Position numbers and translations under genes: made by a program
Notes under the pieces: model-generated
What the model was told of the DNA's origin: nothing
Databases searched by the model: none
The model's input: only the letters and a program-made list of their open reading frames with translations
Part shown: one piece after another, positions 1 through 10,601 of the stretch
Layout of the letters: every line of letters begins with the position of its first letter
Position numbering within the stretch: position 1 is the stretch's first letter
DNA from: Chimonanthus salicifolius
Taxonomy: Eukaryota > Streptophyta > Magnoliopsida > Laurales > Calycanthaceae
Reading direction: 5' to 3'
Length of the DNA: 64,000 nt
Assembly (NCBI GenBank): GCA_013350335.1
Contig: CM023537.1
Location: 47,428,111 to 47,492,110, forward strand

Positions 1-676
1 TTGATCTATGTTAATGGTTGACTGCAAGAGCTTTGAATTTCAGCCATTAGATCTAAAGATGAATGACATAATGGAGACATAATGTATGGCTAACTAGATG
101 TACAATTTTATAGTCTTGGTGGCATCTTTTGATGGGAAGGATTTACCATCCAACCTAGTTAGGGAGTCCATAAGGACATAACTTAGAGTACTCTTTCATT
201 TTATTGAGATAAGAATTGCACATGTGTCAACATATCTTCTTGAAGATTAATTTGTGAAACTCCTTTAGCATCTCTTCACGAGTGAAAGAGAAGAAATGGA
301 AGCAAATGTATATAAAAATGAGTAGAAGACGAAGAGTGTACAAGGGAGATGTGGGTATCATTCGGTCGCATAGTATTATTATGTGTGTAATCCCACCAAA
401 TAGATACTCATGGACTCGTTGGAATGATTTTTTTTTAATATGTTGTTAATTAAAAATTACAATAATTGAATTGATTAAATTATATTTTTAAATACCATAA
501 AATTTAAAGATTACAAAATATTTTAAAATGATGAAATTTTGAGAGCTTTAAAAATGTAAATTGATTAATCCAATTATAGTAAGTTTTGATGAGTAACATA
601 TTAAAAAATTTATTCCAACATCTCTTATTAGTAATTTGCGAACTTTCTCTCTTAAATGGTGTTGCAATTGCGTCTA
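1..676. other. AT-rich intergenic sequence, no gene seen
   Basis: I see no coding or RNA signal. The stretch around 430-620 is very AT-rich. It resembles the AT-rich sequence at about 27,340-27,480, including a shared segment close to AAGTAACATATTAAAAAA, so it is probably part of a dispersed repeat. Confidence 0.4.
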
Positions 677-1935
677 AGACAGGGATAAAAGAATCAGCTG
701 TACGCATCGGATTTTAGTACTGAATATGTATCAACCGTACAGTTTTATCATCGGGCATTTCGGCTGATATTTCGGCCATTATATCGGTTTGAATATCGGC
801 CGATTTACTTTAAAATCAGTGGAAAGAATTTAGAAAAAAAAAAAAAAACTGAAAAATAGGTGTTTTGGCCAATGTAGACCGATATCTCTGATTTCGGCCG
901 ATTTCAATGTTTGTGCGCCGATTTTTTTGTGGAGGGAAAAAACAATTGAATTCCGTGTGGAGCCCACGCAGAATTCAGTGAGATGTACCCATATATACAA
1001 TGGCGATATTTAGTCCGATTCAAACTGCCCGAGATATCGCGATATATCGTGATATTTTGTGAAAAACGCCAGTTGCACCTATGCATAAGGCTGTGTACGT
1101 CCGGATGCTTTGTTCGACCGGTCGGCCACGCCTAATATTATAATATTTTTTTAAATCACGGGAATCCATCGGGTCCAAATATATTAAAAATATCCACATA
1201 TCACCATTCTCATTTTCACAACAAAACTCTTTTCTCAACCAAGGATTTCAATACCTCTTTCCAAAATCCAAACTAGTTTCATTCCATATTATAATTTTGC
1301 TCTAACAAATAAGGCTTTTGCCTAAATTTCACCGATTCCTTATAATTTGTTAAGATCTTTCTAGATTCATAGATATACAAGTATTGTAAGTTTTTTTCCC
1401 ATATTATATTTTTAACCCCTAATATATTTTTATTTTTGTAATGAAGGTTATATTTCATGTTTATATACATTTATTGTATTCTTTATTACAGTTATTTTTT
1501 TTTATGTATTTTTTAGACTTGGGATGGATTAATTCAGTTCTAATATTTAGCTTATACTTATTATAATGTTTGCCGATTTTTTTCAGTCATTTGATAGTAA
1601 TTAATTTTAAAATTATATATGCCATAATAACACTCTTTACATAAGTCAACAAATTATCAAAATATTTCTACAATTTTATGTTATTTTATATCATTAATTA
1701 ATTTTTTTTTGGAAATTTCGATTTCCTAACTTGAAAATTATTTTTTAACATATAGATGTCCGATATTTAATGAAAAAATTATATATTCATAATCCCTATA
1801 ATTTCCTGATTCTTCTCTAAATTTTCTAGAATTTTTTTTAAAAATAAAATAAATAAAATCGATTGGAGAGAGAAAGATATCGGCCGTGATCCAATAGCTG
1901 ATATCTGCCAAATTCGATTTTTTTCACCCATGATC
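677..1935. repeat. GCCGATAT-rich repeat region (hAT-like MITE family, composite)
   Basis: The left part (about 677-930) and the right edge (about 1,860-1,935) carry many copies of ATATCGGCC / GGCCGATAT, the internal signature of the better-defined elements at 5,260-5,449 and 34,058-34,348. A CAGGG start lies at 685. The middle is AT-rich and looks like a separate insertion. I could not find a matching target-site duplication, so the edges are approximate. Confidence 0.4.
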
Positions 1936-1944
1936 TGAGCTAAT

Positions 1945-2330
1945 GTGCTGATGTGTAAAACGTTGTTGTATCAAGTTTTAAATATCTATATGATCTAAGT
2001 ATAATCAAATTTAGGAAGGGTAGTGATTTTTGCACCACTATTTTTCTCATGGTGCACCATTGTTAAAAGAAAATTTCAATTTTATCTTTACTTCTCTCTT
2101 CACCTTTTCTTTTCCTCTTTTTAAAAATAAAGACAAAATTTAATTTTCTTTTAAAAGGATGCACAGTAAAAAAATGTTAAGCAAAAATCACTACCTTCCA
2201 GGACTGAGTTGATTTTCATACACCATCCACTTAAAAGGCACCAAATCCCATTTGTACGTGTGAAAATTTTCATGCCGTACAGATTATTCATTTACGACTG
2301 ATGGATACAAAATTTGAAGGGTAGATTAGA
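1945..2330 (+). repeat. dispersed repeat, copy 1 (partner at 35,665-35,930)
   Basis: It shares long stretches with 35,665-35,930, for example GTTGTATCAAGTTTTAAATA, GAGTTGATTTTC and CCAAATCCCATTTG. This copy carries the MITE at 2,014-2,199, which the partner lacks, so the partner serves as an empty site for that insertion. Confidence 0.6.
2014..2199. mobile_element. 186-bp MITE with terminal inverted repeats
   Basis: The left end GGAAGGGTAGTGATTTTTGC and the right end (reverse complement GGAAGGTAGTGATTTTTGC) form an inverted repeat of about 19 bp with one indel. The interior is AT-rich and non-coding. The homologous stretch at 35,665-35,930 lacks this block, which confirms the boundaries to within a few bases. 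No clear TSD longer than 2-3 bp is visible, so I leave the superfamily open. Confidence 0.65.
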
Positions 2331-2414
2331 TTTGACTAGATCCATGGTCTCTCCTATTGTGGGCCAGATCAAAAGCAATATGAATATCTGACGGGTGTTT
2401 ACCAAATGTTTGGT

Positions 2415-3250
2415 TTTATATTTCCTTGACCTAAGATTAGGTCTAATTGTGTGATTTTGTACCGTTAAATGTGATTTGTGTTTTGTTAATCGTAAAGATT
2501 ACTGAGTTGGCTTTCCAAAAAGTTCAAGTTTAGTCCAATCCGAACTCGATAGCTCATTGATCCGACTCGTTGAAGTTAGAAAGGCAAAGTCATAAATAAC
2601 TGAACTTTATTTATTTATTTTGAAAAAAATATCACCAAATTGTTTCCCTCTAGGAAACTATTCATTTAAATATTTGGTTTACAAAACTCACAAATACTCT
2701 ATGATTCCGAATTTCGAGTTTAACGGAATCTTCCATTCCTTCTATTGATCTTCTGATCTTCATATATTCTAACCCCTTTAAAGGACTCACTTTGTAAAAC
2801 ATTAATTTTAAAAAAATTATGGAAGTAAAAAAAATTAGAAAAATAGTCTACGTTTTGACTGAACATTTCATGTTTTCAGATTTTCAAAATGAAGTGCAGA
2901 CAATCTACATCGTGAGATGTGAGCCGTCGTTTTAACCAAAACACTCTCTAGCTTAGATCAATTAGCTTTGGACGTCGGATCTTCTTCGAACATTAAAACT
3001 TTAGCGTGAGTTAAAATTATAAGTCATATCTGCAGAATCAGATTTTCTCTAAAAGATACTTCAAGTTTATGTAAATTTGATAATATAAAAAACTGCCGTT
3101 TTTGCTTAAATCGTTGGGTTTTCAATATGTATTTCTCTCAAAAATTTCATGGCCTATCTAGTTTTTAGTCCCTGACCCATCCCATCAAACCAGTTGGGTT
3201 GATCTGATGAGGTCTCATTTTTACCAAAAAATTGAAAATGAGTTAAGAGA
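2415..3250 (+). repeat. relic of Gypsy-type LTR, family Y
   Basis: The segment matches the 5' part of the LTR at 58,307: the block TAATTGTGTGATTTTGT and the later pattern of a GTTAATC...GAAGATT-type motif, a CTTT-AAAAAGT motif, and the GACTCGTT/GAAGTT region, in the same order. It is diverged and has no visible 3' end or TSD. It is a 5' LTR fragment only. Confidence 0.5.
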
Positions 3251-3916
3251 GAGAAAAAAAAAAAGGGACTAAAGAGAGTAGCGCCATAGAAGACCACTCA
3301 TGATTTTAGTTAATATGAACAGAAAATTTGTATGAATTTGAGTTTTGGTGTTTAAGAGATCTAAAAACATTTGTATTAAATTACTTCATGAGGTTGACCT
3401 TTGCACATGCATATTCCACATCTTCTCATGAGATGATTCCATAAATGGTAACGTTCTCATTATGTAAAAAGTCAAGCATTACAAGGTATCGTAATTGCCC
3501 AGTGCACTAGCGCTTATGGGAATGATTATAGAAGAATTTAACAGCAAACACTTTGTGCATTATTATTTAAAAGATTGATGGTTAGTGATTCTATCTCCCC
3601 TTAACATATTTCTTCCATTTTTATTTTGACATAATAGGATAAAAAAAATTGTGGGTTAAACTAATTCATCAAATTTAAACATAAATTCATTTTTCTATTT
3701 TTAATCAATTTTGCATGAATTTCAATTATCAAGTTTGACAAAATCCTCCAATTTACCAAATCCAATCTTAAAATCTCTATTCTTTGTCTTTAATCTTTTT
3801 TTACGTAAATTTCTCTATTTTAATACTAATTATAGTAAGTCAAAAGCAGGCTTTAATTGCGTTCAAACTCCAAACACACTTTGCATGGATTTATGCTTTT
3901 TGCATAGGCCTTCAAC
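3251..3916. other. unannotated AT-rich stretch
   Basis: No coding or RNA signal and no clear repeat edges are visible. ORFs here are short and look random. Confidence 0.35.
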
Positions 3917-5010
3917 CAGGGCCATCTAAGACATGAATTGAAGTTTAAAAGCAAAAAATTTAAATGGAGGTTCTTGATATTTAAGATATTATTATAAGTA
4001 ATATTTAATTAAAATTTTAATTATATATAATAAAATAAATTATTTTAGATAATAATTTTTTTAACTTAAAAAAATCAGCAGGCCAACAATATAGAGCATT
4101 GAAAAATTTATCCATCCGAGTGAAATTAGTACATTCAGCAATTAAGATAGAATAAGGACACTTTAAATGATCAGTATACTGAGTGAGCTGAAGTGCAAAC
4201 AGAGAGTGAGATGAGTTCTCTCTACTGCTCTTATCTTCTTCTTCTTTTTTATATAATCTAAATAATTTACAAACAATTAGCTAAAAAATGACAGTAGAAA
4301 AACAAACCCAAATCAATTTTTTTTTTTCAATCTCATTTACAATATCAAATTTAACAAAACATTTAAGGAAAACCTACCTGAGAAACGAAATGGGGATGAA
4401 GGAATAACAGAGAGAAGGGTTTCCTGGACCTACTTTCACGTTTTAAACCTCTTTTGAAAATAATCTTAACAAGTTTTGAGATTAAAACTGGTTATAATTA
4501 AAACTAATATTAGCATTAAATCAAGAAGTAAAAGAGATAAAAGAATTAATATGAGAATCATTTACAAAAATCTGAAAGAGGAAGAAGAGGGATTTCGACC
4601 GATCTAGATTTTAGAATGAACTTTCATTTTGATTTTAACAGGAATTTTCCAAAACTACCTTATGTCATAAATTCATTAATCCAAACTGTTTATCAATTAT
4701 AATCAAAATTTTAAACTAAGAAATAATAAAGAAATGAAATGGGAAAGAAAAGGGCCTTACTAAAAACTTACAGAAGTCAGAGAAAGAGAGTGAAGACATA
4801 ATTGTTGGGTTCCAATAATCAGCAAAGAGAGGGGTTGAAGAGAGATTAAGAGTTTGAAAGAGAGAAACAAGAACACCTTTTTATACCTGCATCGAGCTTC
4901 AGCCCCATGGCGAGTGACTTAGATGGGAGCCCAACCATGGCGAGAGGGGCCTTCTTAGTCCGGAGGCCTAAGGCGACTACCTTTCTTACCAAAAGGTAAG
5001 TACGGCCATG
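3917..5010. mobile_element. hAT-like non-autonomous element A
   Basis: It starts CAGGGCCATCTAAGAC and ends with TAAGTACGGCCATG, whose reverse complement is CATGGCCGTACTTA. This is the CAGGGCC-type terminus common in plant hAT elements, with the subterminal GGCCTAAGGCGAC block just inside the right end. The flanking octamers are CCTTCAAC and GCTTCACC (6 of 8 identical), consistent with a decayed 8-bp TSD. The subterminal AT-rich block (a run like AATATTTAATTAAAATTTTA) matches element B at about 10,670-10,710. No transposase ORF is present. Confidence 0.6.
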
Positions 5011-5259
5011 GCTTCACCTAGTTCTTCTAGTACTTTATTTTCTTTATAAAAAACCTATTTTTTAAAATTTCTTAATAGCTAGTAAATATTACACCTAAAA
5101 TAAAGTAGTCGTTATTTATACTTGATAAAGAATTCTAGGTCTTTGACAAATAATTTTGCATGTATATAAAATATGTTTACATAATGTTCTTAGAAGAATA
5201 GCTGTTAAAATATTTTTGTTTTTTATGTTTTTAGTGCTTTACGCTTTGACTATTACGAT

Positions 5260-5449
5260 TAGGGGTACAAATATCAGCCAATACATATCGTATCGGCTGA
5301 TATATATCGAATTTGAAGTTATAAATATCGGCCGATATTCACAATATCGACTAAAATATCGGACGTATCATATCGGCCGATATCAAAATATCGACCGATA
5401 TCTATTAGAGAGAGAAAAATATCGGCCGATAACGATTTTTTAATCCCTG
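5260..5449. mobile_element. GCCGATAT-rich hAT-like MITE with 8-bp TSD
   Basis: The termini are TAGGGGTACAAATAT and ...TTTTTAATCCCTG, so both ends read (T/C)AGGG inward. The identical octamer ATTACGAT flanks both sides (5,252-5,259 and 5,450-5,457), the TSD length typical of hAT. The interior is packed with ATATCGGCCGATAT palindromes. No coding capacity. Confidence 0.75.
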
Positions 5450-5837
5450 ATTACGATACTAATATCACATCAATAGGTGAAATCTTTCAAATTCAATATG
5501 TCAATTGTCAAATTAAAAAAAAAAAAAAACTATTTTCTGTTTCAGCTAATATTTTGTATGAAATTTTTCTATACCTTTTATTATCAATATGAAAGGAAGT
5601 CATAACTGTGTAATGAATAAATAGTCTGCATTTATTCAACAGTTAGCTTAGACGGTCTCATTTATAAGCAAACACATAAAATCTTCACCAAGAGTAAACT
5701 TCCCTACTAAGGATCCAGAACATGGATCCATTTCTCTATATATACGGCCGTCATCTAATTATCCAAGGAATCACCAGTTGTTTTTCTATGAGGTTGATTC
5801 AAGAGTGAGACAAGTGTTCACCATCGTTTATTACTTA

Positions 5838-6245
5838 AGAGGCCGAAATATTGGCCGATACATATCGTATCGTCCGATATATATCGATTTTTTAAGACTG
5901 AAAGATATCAACCGATACGATGTGTATCGACTAGTTAAAAAAATTATCGGCTGATATGACCGATATTCAGTCTAGAATATCAGTCACCATATCGACCGAT
6001 ATGCATAAAAAATGATATTTAAATTTTATTTAATTTTTTTTTAAAAAAAAAACAAAAACCAATATTACCATTTTCACGGTTTTGTGCGATTTTATATGGT
6101 TTTTCAACGGCTTTGAATATTGAAAAAAGAGAGAAATGCAATTAAATGCAAATATCGAAGGAAAGAAACTTATCAACTGATATGTATATCGGCCGATATT
6201 TGTATATCTACCGCAATATCAACCGGGCCGATATTTCAAACCCTA
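5838..6245. repeat. GCCGATAT-rich repeat element
   Basis: It has the same internal palindromes as 5,260-5,449. The left edge (GAGGCCGAAATATTGGCC) and the right edge (reverse complement AGGGTTTGAAATATCGGCC) are mutually similar, so they look like diverged inverted termini. TSD not resolved. Confidence 0.55.
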
Positions 6246-6814
6246 TTATCAAGTTTTCTCATGGCTTGACATAGGATTAAGTACAAAAGGAACTCCTCCT
6301 TTCTCTTCAATTTTCACCTTAACTACCCCTAATCCTCTTTTAGAAGTGTAGAACTTTTCAGTGTAATTAAACAATTAGATCAACTAACAATAGATTTAAG
6401 TAATGTAAAGATACGAATGTTCAAAAATTTGAAATTTCAACTTGAGTTAAAACACATCGAGTCAAGAAACTTATTTGAGTCTATAAAAAATTCAAAAATA
6501 CTCACCAACTCACTTGCCTCAATCTTGTTGAGACCGACTCACCCGAGTTAGTTTTGAATTTTTAAACAATGATACATAATACACAAGAGATGTATGTGAG
6601 AAAGAATACGATTTTGGGCTCTTGTGGGATGGGATGGCGGTGGTAGATGCAAAGGTGGCATGAGCGGCCATCACTGAGAGAGATTGTGATGTCATCCTAT
6701 TGTCCGAGGTCATTTTCCCTAGAGCATATCTTTGTGCTCTTTCCAGAAGACCTGTGAAGGTGTTTTCCCCCCTCTTGAAAAAACTGTCATGGAATCATCT
6801 CTCACACGTACTGA
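6246..6814. other. unannotated stretch
   Basis: No gene or repeat boundary recognised. Predicted ORFs are short and without family resemblance. Confidence 0.3.
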
Positions 6815-6953
6815 TTTGTAAAAATGTTAGTGCATCACATATGGAATTTAATATTGTATATAATGGTAGTTCCAATGAAATAGTTTGTAAAAGTGTTAGT
6901 GCATCACATATGGAATTTAATATTGTATATAATAGGTAGTTCCAATGAAATAA
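6815..6953. repeat. tandem duplication, 69-bp period
   Basis: Two near-identical copies run head to tail, starting TTTGTAAAA at 6,815 and 6,884 and each ending in AGTTCCAATGAAATA. They differ at only a few positions, so this is a recent local duplication. Confidence 0.85.
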
Positions 6954-7719
6954 GAAAAGAAAAATCTTATTTTCATGTGTTCATGCATGAATTATGTGAT
7001 CTCTAATAAAAGTGTGCCAAATCGAATTGCTTTTGTAATGTCTGAAAAGACAAAAACTCTACTTGATAGTGTTTTGGACCCTACACTCTTCCATTAGAGT
7101 TCTCACAAATGTTTGTATAGTGGATGATTGTACTCAGACAATACATTCAATCCAAACTACAAAAGTAAAAGAAGAAAAAAAAAGAGTACAGGAAACACAC
7201 AAATTAATGTGTATATTATTTTGTTTACTAGAAAAATAAAAGGAGATATACAAGGCTTAAACTCACCTTACAAATGCAAAGCTGGGAAGTGGTAAAAGAG
7301 TCCAATCACTTAATTTGAAAAACTAATAACTCTATATAACACTCATACACCATTCTCTTAATGGCTAACATTTGAGAGTGTATTCTACCTTAAGAATGTT
7401 ATCATGTCTTGGTCCTCCAACATGATATTGGAGCAAGTTCCACACGCAGTGGCATGGTGAACAGTTGTACGTGAGGGTAGGTTCTACCTCCAAAATGTCG
7501 TAATGTCTTGGTTTTCTAACAAAAGCAACCATGCCCAACTCCTAAGAATTAATGTTAGTGGAAAAGATAGACTTGTTTCTCCATTAGCATGAAAACACTC
7601 CAAAGTTGCTTCCCAAACATCAGCATCTATTAGATAAGCTGAGGGAAATTCATTGTCCTGCATCAAATTAACTTCTCTCTATATATGCTTAGTTAGTATA
7701 TCTATCATATGCATGCTAG

Positions 7720-7960
7720 TTTAATTTTTTTTAATGATATCCAACCATTTTCAATTAACTCATATACAAAGTAATAATTGATCTCAATATGCTTAGTCCA
7801 CTATCCAAATGTTGGTGTTTATCAGAACATATTGCATTTTGTTTGTACAATGTACCTCAACCACCTTTTGATTTATCAAAAATCATTCAACAATCTTTAG
7901 AGTAAAATAGCCTCTTTACATGCTTATGCCTTCCAACTCCATCATAGACAATGCCACCTT
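7720..7960 (-). pseudogene. Copia-type RNase H relic
   Basis: The reverse-strand translation contains TKHIEINYYFV (about 7,760-7,800). It fits the conserved Copia RNase H C-terminal motif of the form (R)TKHIEI-x-YHF. Weaker similarity to the preceding CDN-SAI block of that domain lies upstream at about 7,805-7,850. Frameshifts and stops break the rest, so only a decayed pol 3' end is left. A Copia-like LTR lies just upstream on the same strand (about 8,000-8,386), which is not the normal order and implies an internal deletion or separate elements. Confidence 0.5.
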
Positions 7961-7999
7961 TAGTTTTAACTTAGACACCGAGCTTATAGCACCACATGC

Positions 8000-8386
8000 T
8001 ATAGAGAAAAATATAAATAGTGGTAGAGTTCCTTTTATCACGATCTGCTGAAAAATGGTAATCTAAGGGAGAGAAGAAAGTAAGAAACGTGGTGTTGTGC
8101 TTCCCTCACTACTCGAAAGTGGACACCTAAAAATTTAGGATCTTTTGACAGAAAACATGTAGAATAACACACGTAAAATTAGTGTGTTTTCCTTAATCAA
8201 AGAGAGACCTTATCATTTATATTTATAGAGGAAAGGTAATACAAATATAGAAGATAAAATAAAAGAGGAAAACCCTAAAGTTGGTAATTACAGTATTGGT
8301 AACCACCAATGTAGGAAAATACTAAATTGAAAAATACAATAATAATAACTGATATATTAAAGAAACTACTAAATATATCTCAACAT
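8000..8386 (-). repeat. Copia-like LTR (reverse strand)
   Basis: On the reverse strand it starts TGTTGAGATATATTTAGTAG directly after a purine-rich stretch, and has a plausible TATA box (CTCTATAAATATAAATG) about 170 bp in. The TGTTGAGATAT-type start is typical of short plant Copia LTRs. The 3' end and TSD are not resolved. Confidence 0.5.
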
Positions 8387-8545
8387 TTCCCAGGGTGTTT
8401 TTCAAATCAATCACCTACAGTTTGAAACGATACCTTATTGTTCTATGAAGATCTAATGAAGAGTTATTTGGGGTAAGAGCGATCCTATAGTGTTTTGAGC
8501 TAGTGTCTAGACTTAGAATAAATATAGGGAAGAGCATCATTATAT

Positions 8546-8790
8546 GCTTGGGTGTAGCGTTAGAAGAAGTCAAAACATTAGCAAGGGAGACTGGGGTTCT
8601 AAAGAGGATATGGATGAAATTGAACGCCTAGAGTAGGCTTGTCTCTCACTAAGAAGTAAATTGATCAAATCATGTTTCATGAACCTTCCCACCAACTACC
8701 TCAGTCTCTATGAAATACCCAAGGGTTGTGGCAAAAAGGATGGAAAAATTCAAAGCGACTTCCTTTATTATCATCAAAATTTGTTGAAGT
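8546..8790 (+). pseudogene. LINE (L1-type) reverse-transcriptase relic
   Basis: The forward translation at 8,661-8,720 reads LIKS...NLPTNYLSLYEIP. This matches the conserved C-terminal RT segment of plant L1-like LINEs (a TLIKSVLSNLPTYYLSLF-IP type block), followed in other frames by VAKRMEK and by an SDFLY segment corresponding to the usual RDFLW. A stop at 8,630-8,632 and frameshifts around 8,722-8,760 mean it cannot encode a working enzyme. No target-site duplication or poly(A) tail could be tied to it. Confidence 0.65.
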
Positions 8791-8799
8791 AAAGAATCT

Positions 8800-9369
8800 T
8801 GTTTTTTCATCTTTTTCTTCAAAGTAAGAGGAAGACTAGTAGTTTTTATTACGAGAGATACTCTTCTACCTGTCCTCTATTTAAACTGCCATAAATGAAC
8901 AAATCATAAGTTTTATAAATTTTATTGAAACTATTTGTATTCTATTAAATTTCTTCTTAACCCAACATGTTTAATCCAATCGCATGAACTAAGACCATGT
9001 GAGTTATCCTGCATCAATTTGCATTTAAAGAAAGTTGAAGAGAGTAGCAAGTGGAGAGAGAGATCATAACGAAATCTTCACCTAGTAGAGAATGAAGAAT
9101 GGTATTGCGATGGCAATGAGCTGCATTAACTAGTTCAGGACAAGCATGGCCATGCTTTTGCATAAATCTCCAATGAAAATACTGTAGCAGCGGAGAGCAG
9201 CGTTTACCCTTCTCGTCCATTATTTTATCATGCTTTTTCTATCTTCACCTTTTTCTTAAGGTATGAAAAAGTTAAAGATAAAAAAAACATGTTAAAGTAA
9301 TGATCATAACCATCTACGGCAGTATTCCACAATCCATGATCAATACCTTAAATCTCACCACCCTCCCAC
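8800..9369. other. unannotated stretch
   Basis: A 68-codon reverse ORF (9,014-9,220) has a fairly protein-like composition, but I recognise no family in it. I see no other supported feature. Confidence 0.3.
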
Positions 9370-10215
9370 CCCATTCTTTCAGTTAGATCTGGAAAACAAT
9401 AGAATCGGAGTCAAGGAGGCAGCGGACGGTGTGCAGAGTGCGGAAGCTGTGCAGGCGTGCCAGTTTATTTGGGGTTTCTCGGTTCAGAACCAAGCAGATA
9501 CGAACGGAGAGTGGGACGGCATAGCAGCAAGAGCAAGGGCGCACATTTCTCACGTCCTAGACCCAACGCTGCTACAGAGCCAGAGCACTTACTGTGCGCA
9601 GATCAGAGTGCACGAGCGGCAGAAAGGGTTTTTCAGAGGAATTGCAGAGGCGGCAGCGCAAAAGGGGGTTTCTTCTCTCAGGAAAGCATCAGAAAGATCG
9701 TCGACAAGAATCACACAGACAGATCTGAGATCTGAGGGCTGTTCCGCCGTCGAGCAGCATCATCCAAGGGGGCTTGGAAGAAATCGCTGGTTAAAAAATC
9801 CCAGAGGCAAAGAAGGGCAGCCAGGCAGACAGCAGCGAGTAGGCGCCAGAGCGAGCGTCGGCTGCAGGTGGAACGAGCGGCTGCACAGACACAGCCGGCG
9901 GAACAGCAGTCGGATATAGGCTGGGTTTTGTTGCGGATCTGAGCAGTGAGATCTTCGGTGCAGCAGCGGTAGCAGCGGCGGAGGAAGGGCTAAAGCAGCA
10001 AAGCATGCTGCGGTTGTGGGGGATTCAGAGAAACCCCAAACTGCAGATCGGGCCAGAACCAGGGATTTAGGAGGGTTTCCGTAGTCAGAACCCTTCATTG
10101 CCGTCAAGAGGAGGGAGGGCCGATCATCAAACGGCTGGTTGAAGGAAGACGAGATCTGCTCAGGCTAGGTTTAAGGGCTCTCCCGAGAAAGAAACAAGAG
10201 CAGCGGAGCAAGGTA
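9370..10215. other. GC-rich island of unknown origin
   Basis: This block is clearly more GC-rich than the surrounding AT-rich DNA and holds overlapping open frames on both strands (for example 162 codons forward, 115 codons reverse). Their translations are low-complexity, rich in Arg/Ser/Gln forward and Leu/Pro/Ser reverse, with no recognisable domain. The open frames probably reflect base composition rather than selection. A 5' untranslated region of a LINE or another retroelement, or an old first exon with its promoter, are possible explanations; I cannot separate them. Confidence 0.4.
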
Positions 10216-10275
10216 AATTAAAAAGAACGACGGTTTATATGAAAAGGAACGGCAGATATGGAGACTAACTAGTGG

Positions 10276-10500
10276 CAGGGTGAAACTCGGTTGGGTTTTG
10301 GTCCGAACCGGCTGACCCGACCTAAAAATAGTGTAGGCTGAGTTATACAAATTATAAATTCGGGTCTAATCGGGTTAAAGAAAAAAAAAAATCGATTGAA
10401 ATTAGGTTCGAGTTGGACTGAGCACTTTAAATTTTAACTCGACTCGACGAGACCTGACCTAGCAAAACCCTACATGAAAAAACCCAACCCAAATTCCTAA
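10276..10500. repeat. GGGTT/AACCC-rich small inverted element
   Basis: The left end CAGGGTGAAACTCGGTTGGG and the right-side ACCCAACCCAAATT are inverted versions of one motif. This is the 'CAGGG...GGGTTGGGTCGGG' type of plant hAT-like MITE also seen at 12,751-12,923. Edges are approximate and no exact TSD was found. Confidence 0.45.
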
Positions 10501-10601
10501 CTAAGTATAAAAGTCATAAGTAACCCTAACTTCCCTAACCTTTATTGTATGTCTCCAGCAGCTGCCCCTTCCGTCTTTCCCCCTTTGGCCCTTCTCTCCC
10601 T

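Noticed and set aside
9431..9919. 162-codon forward ORF
   Set aside because: It lies in a GC-rich island with equally long open frames on the other strand; composition is low-complexity and no domain is visible.
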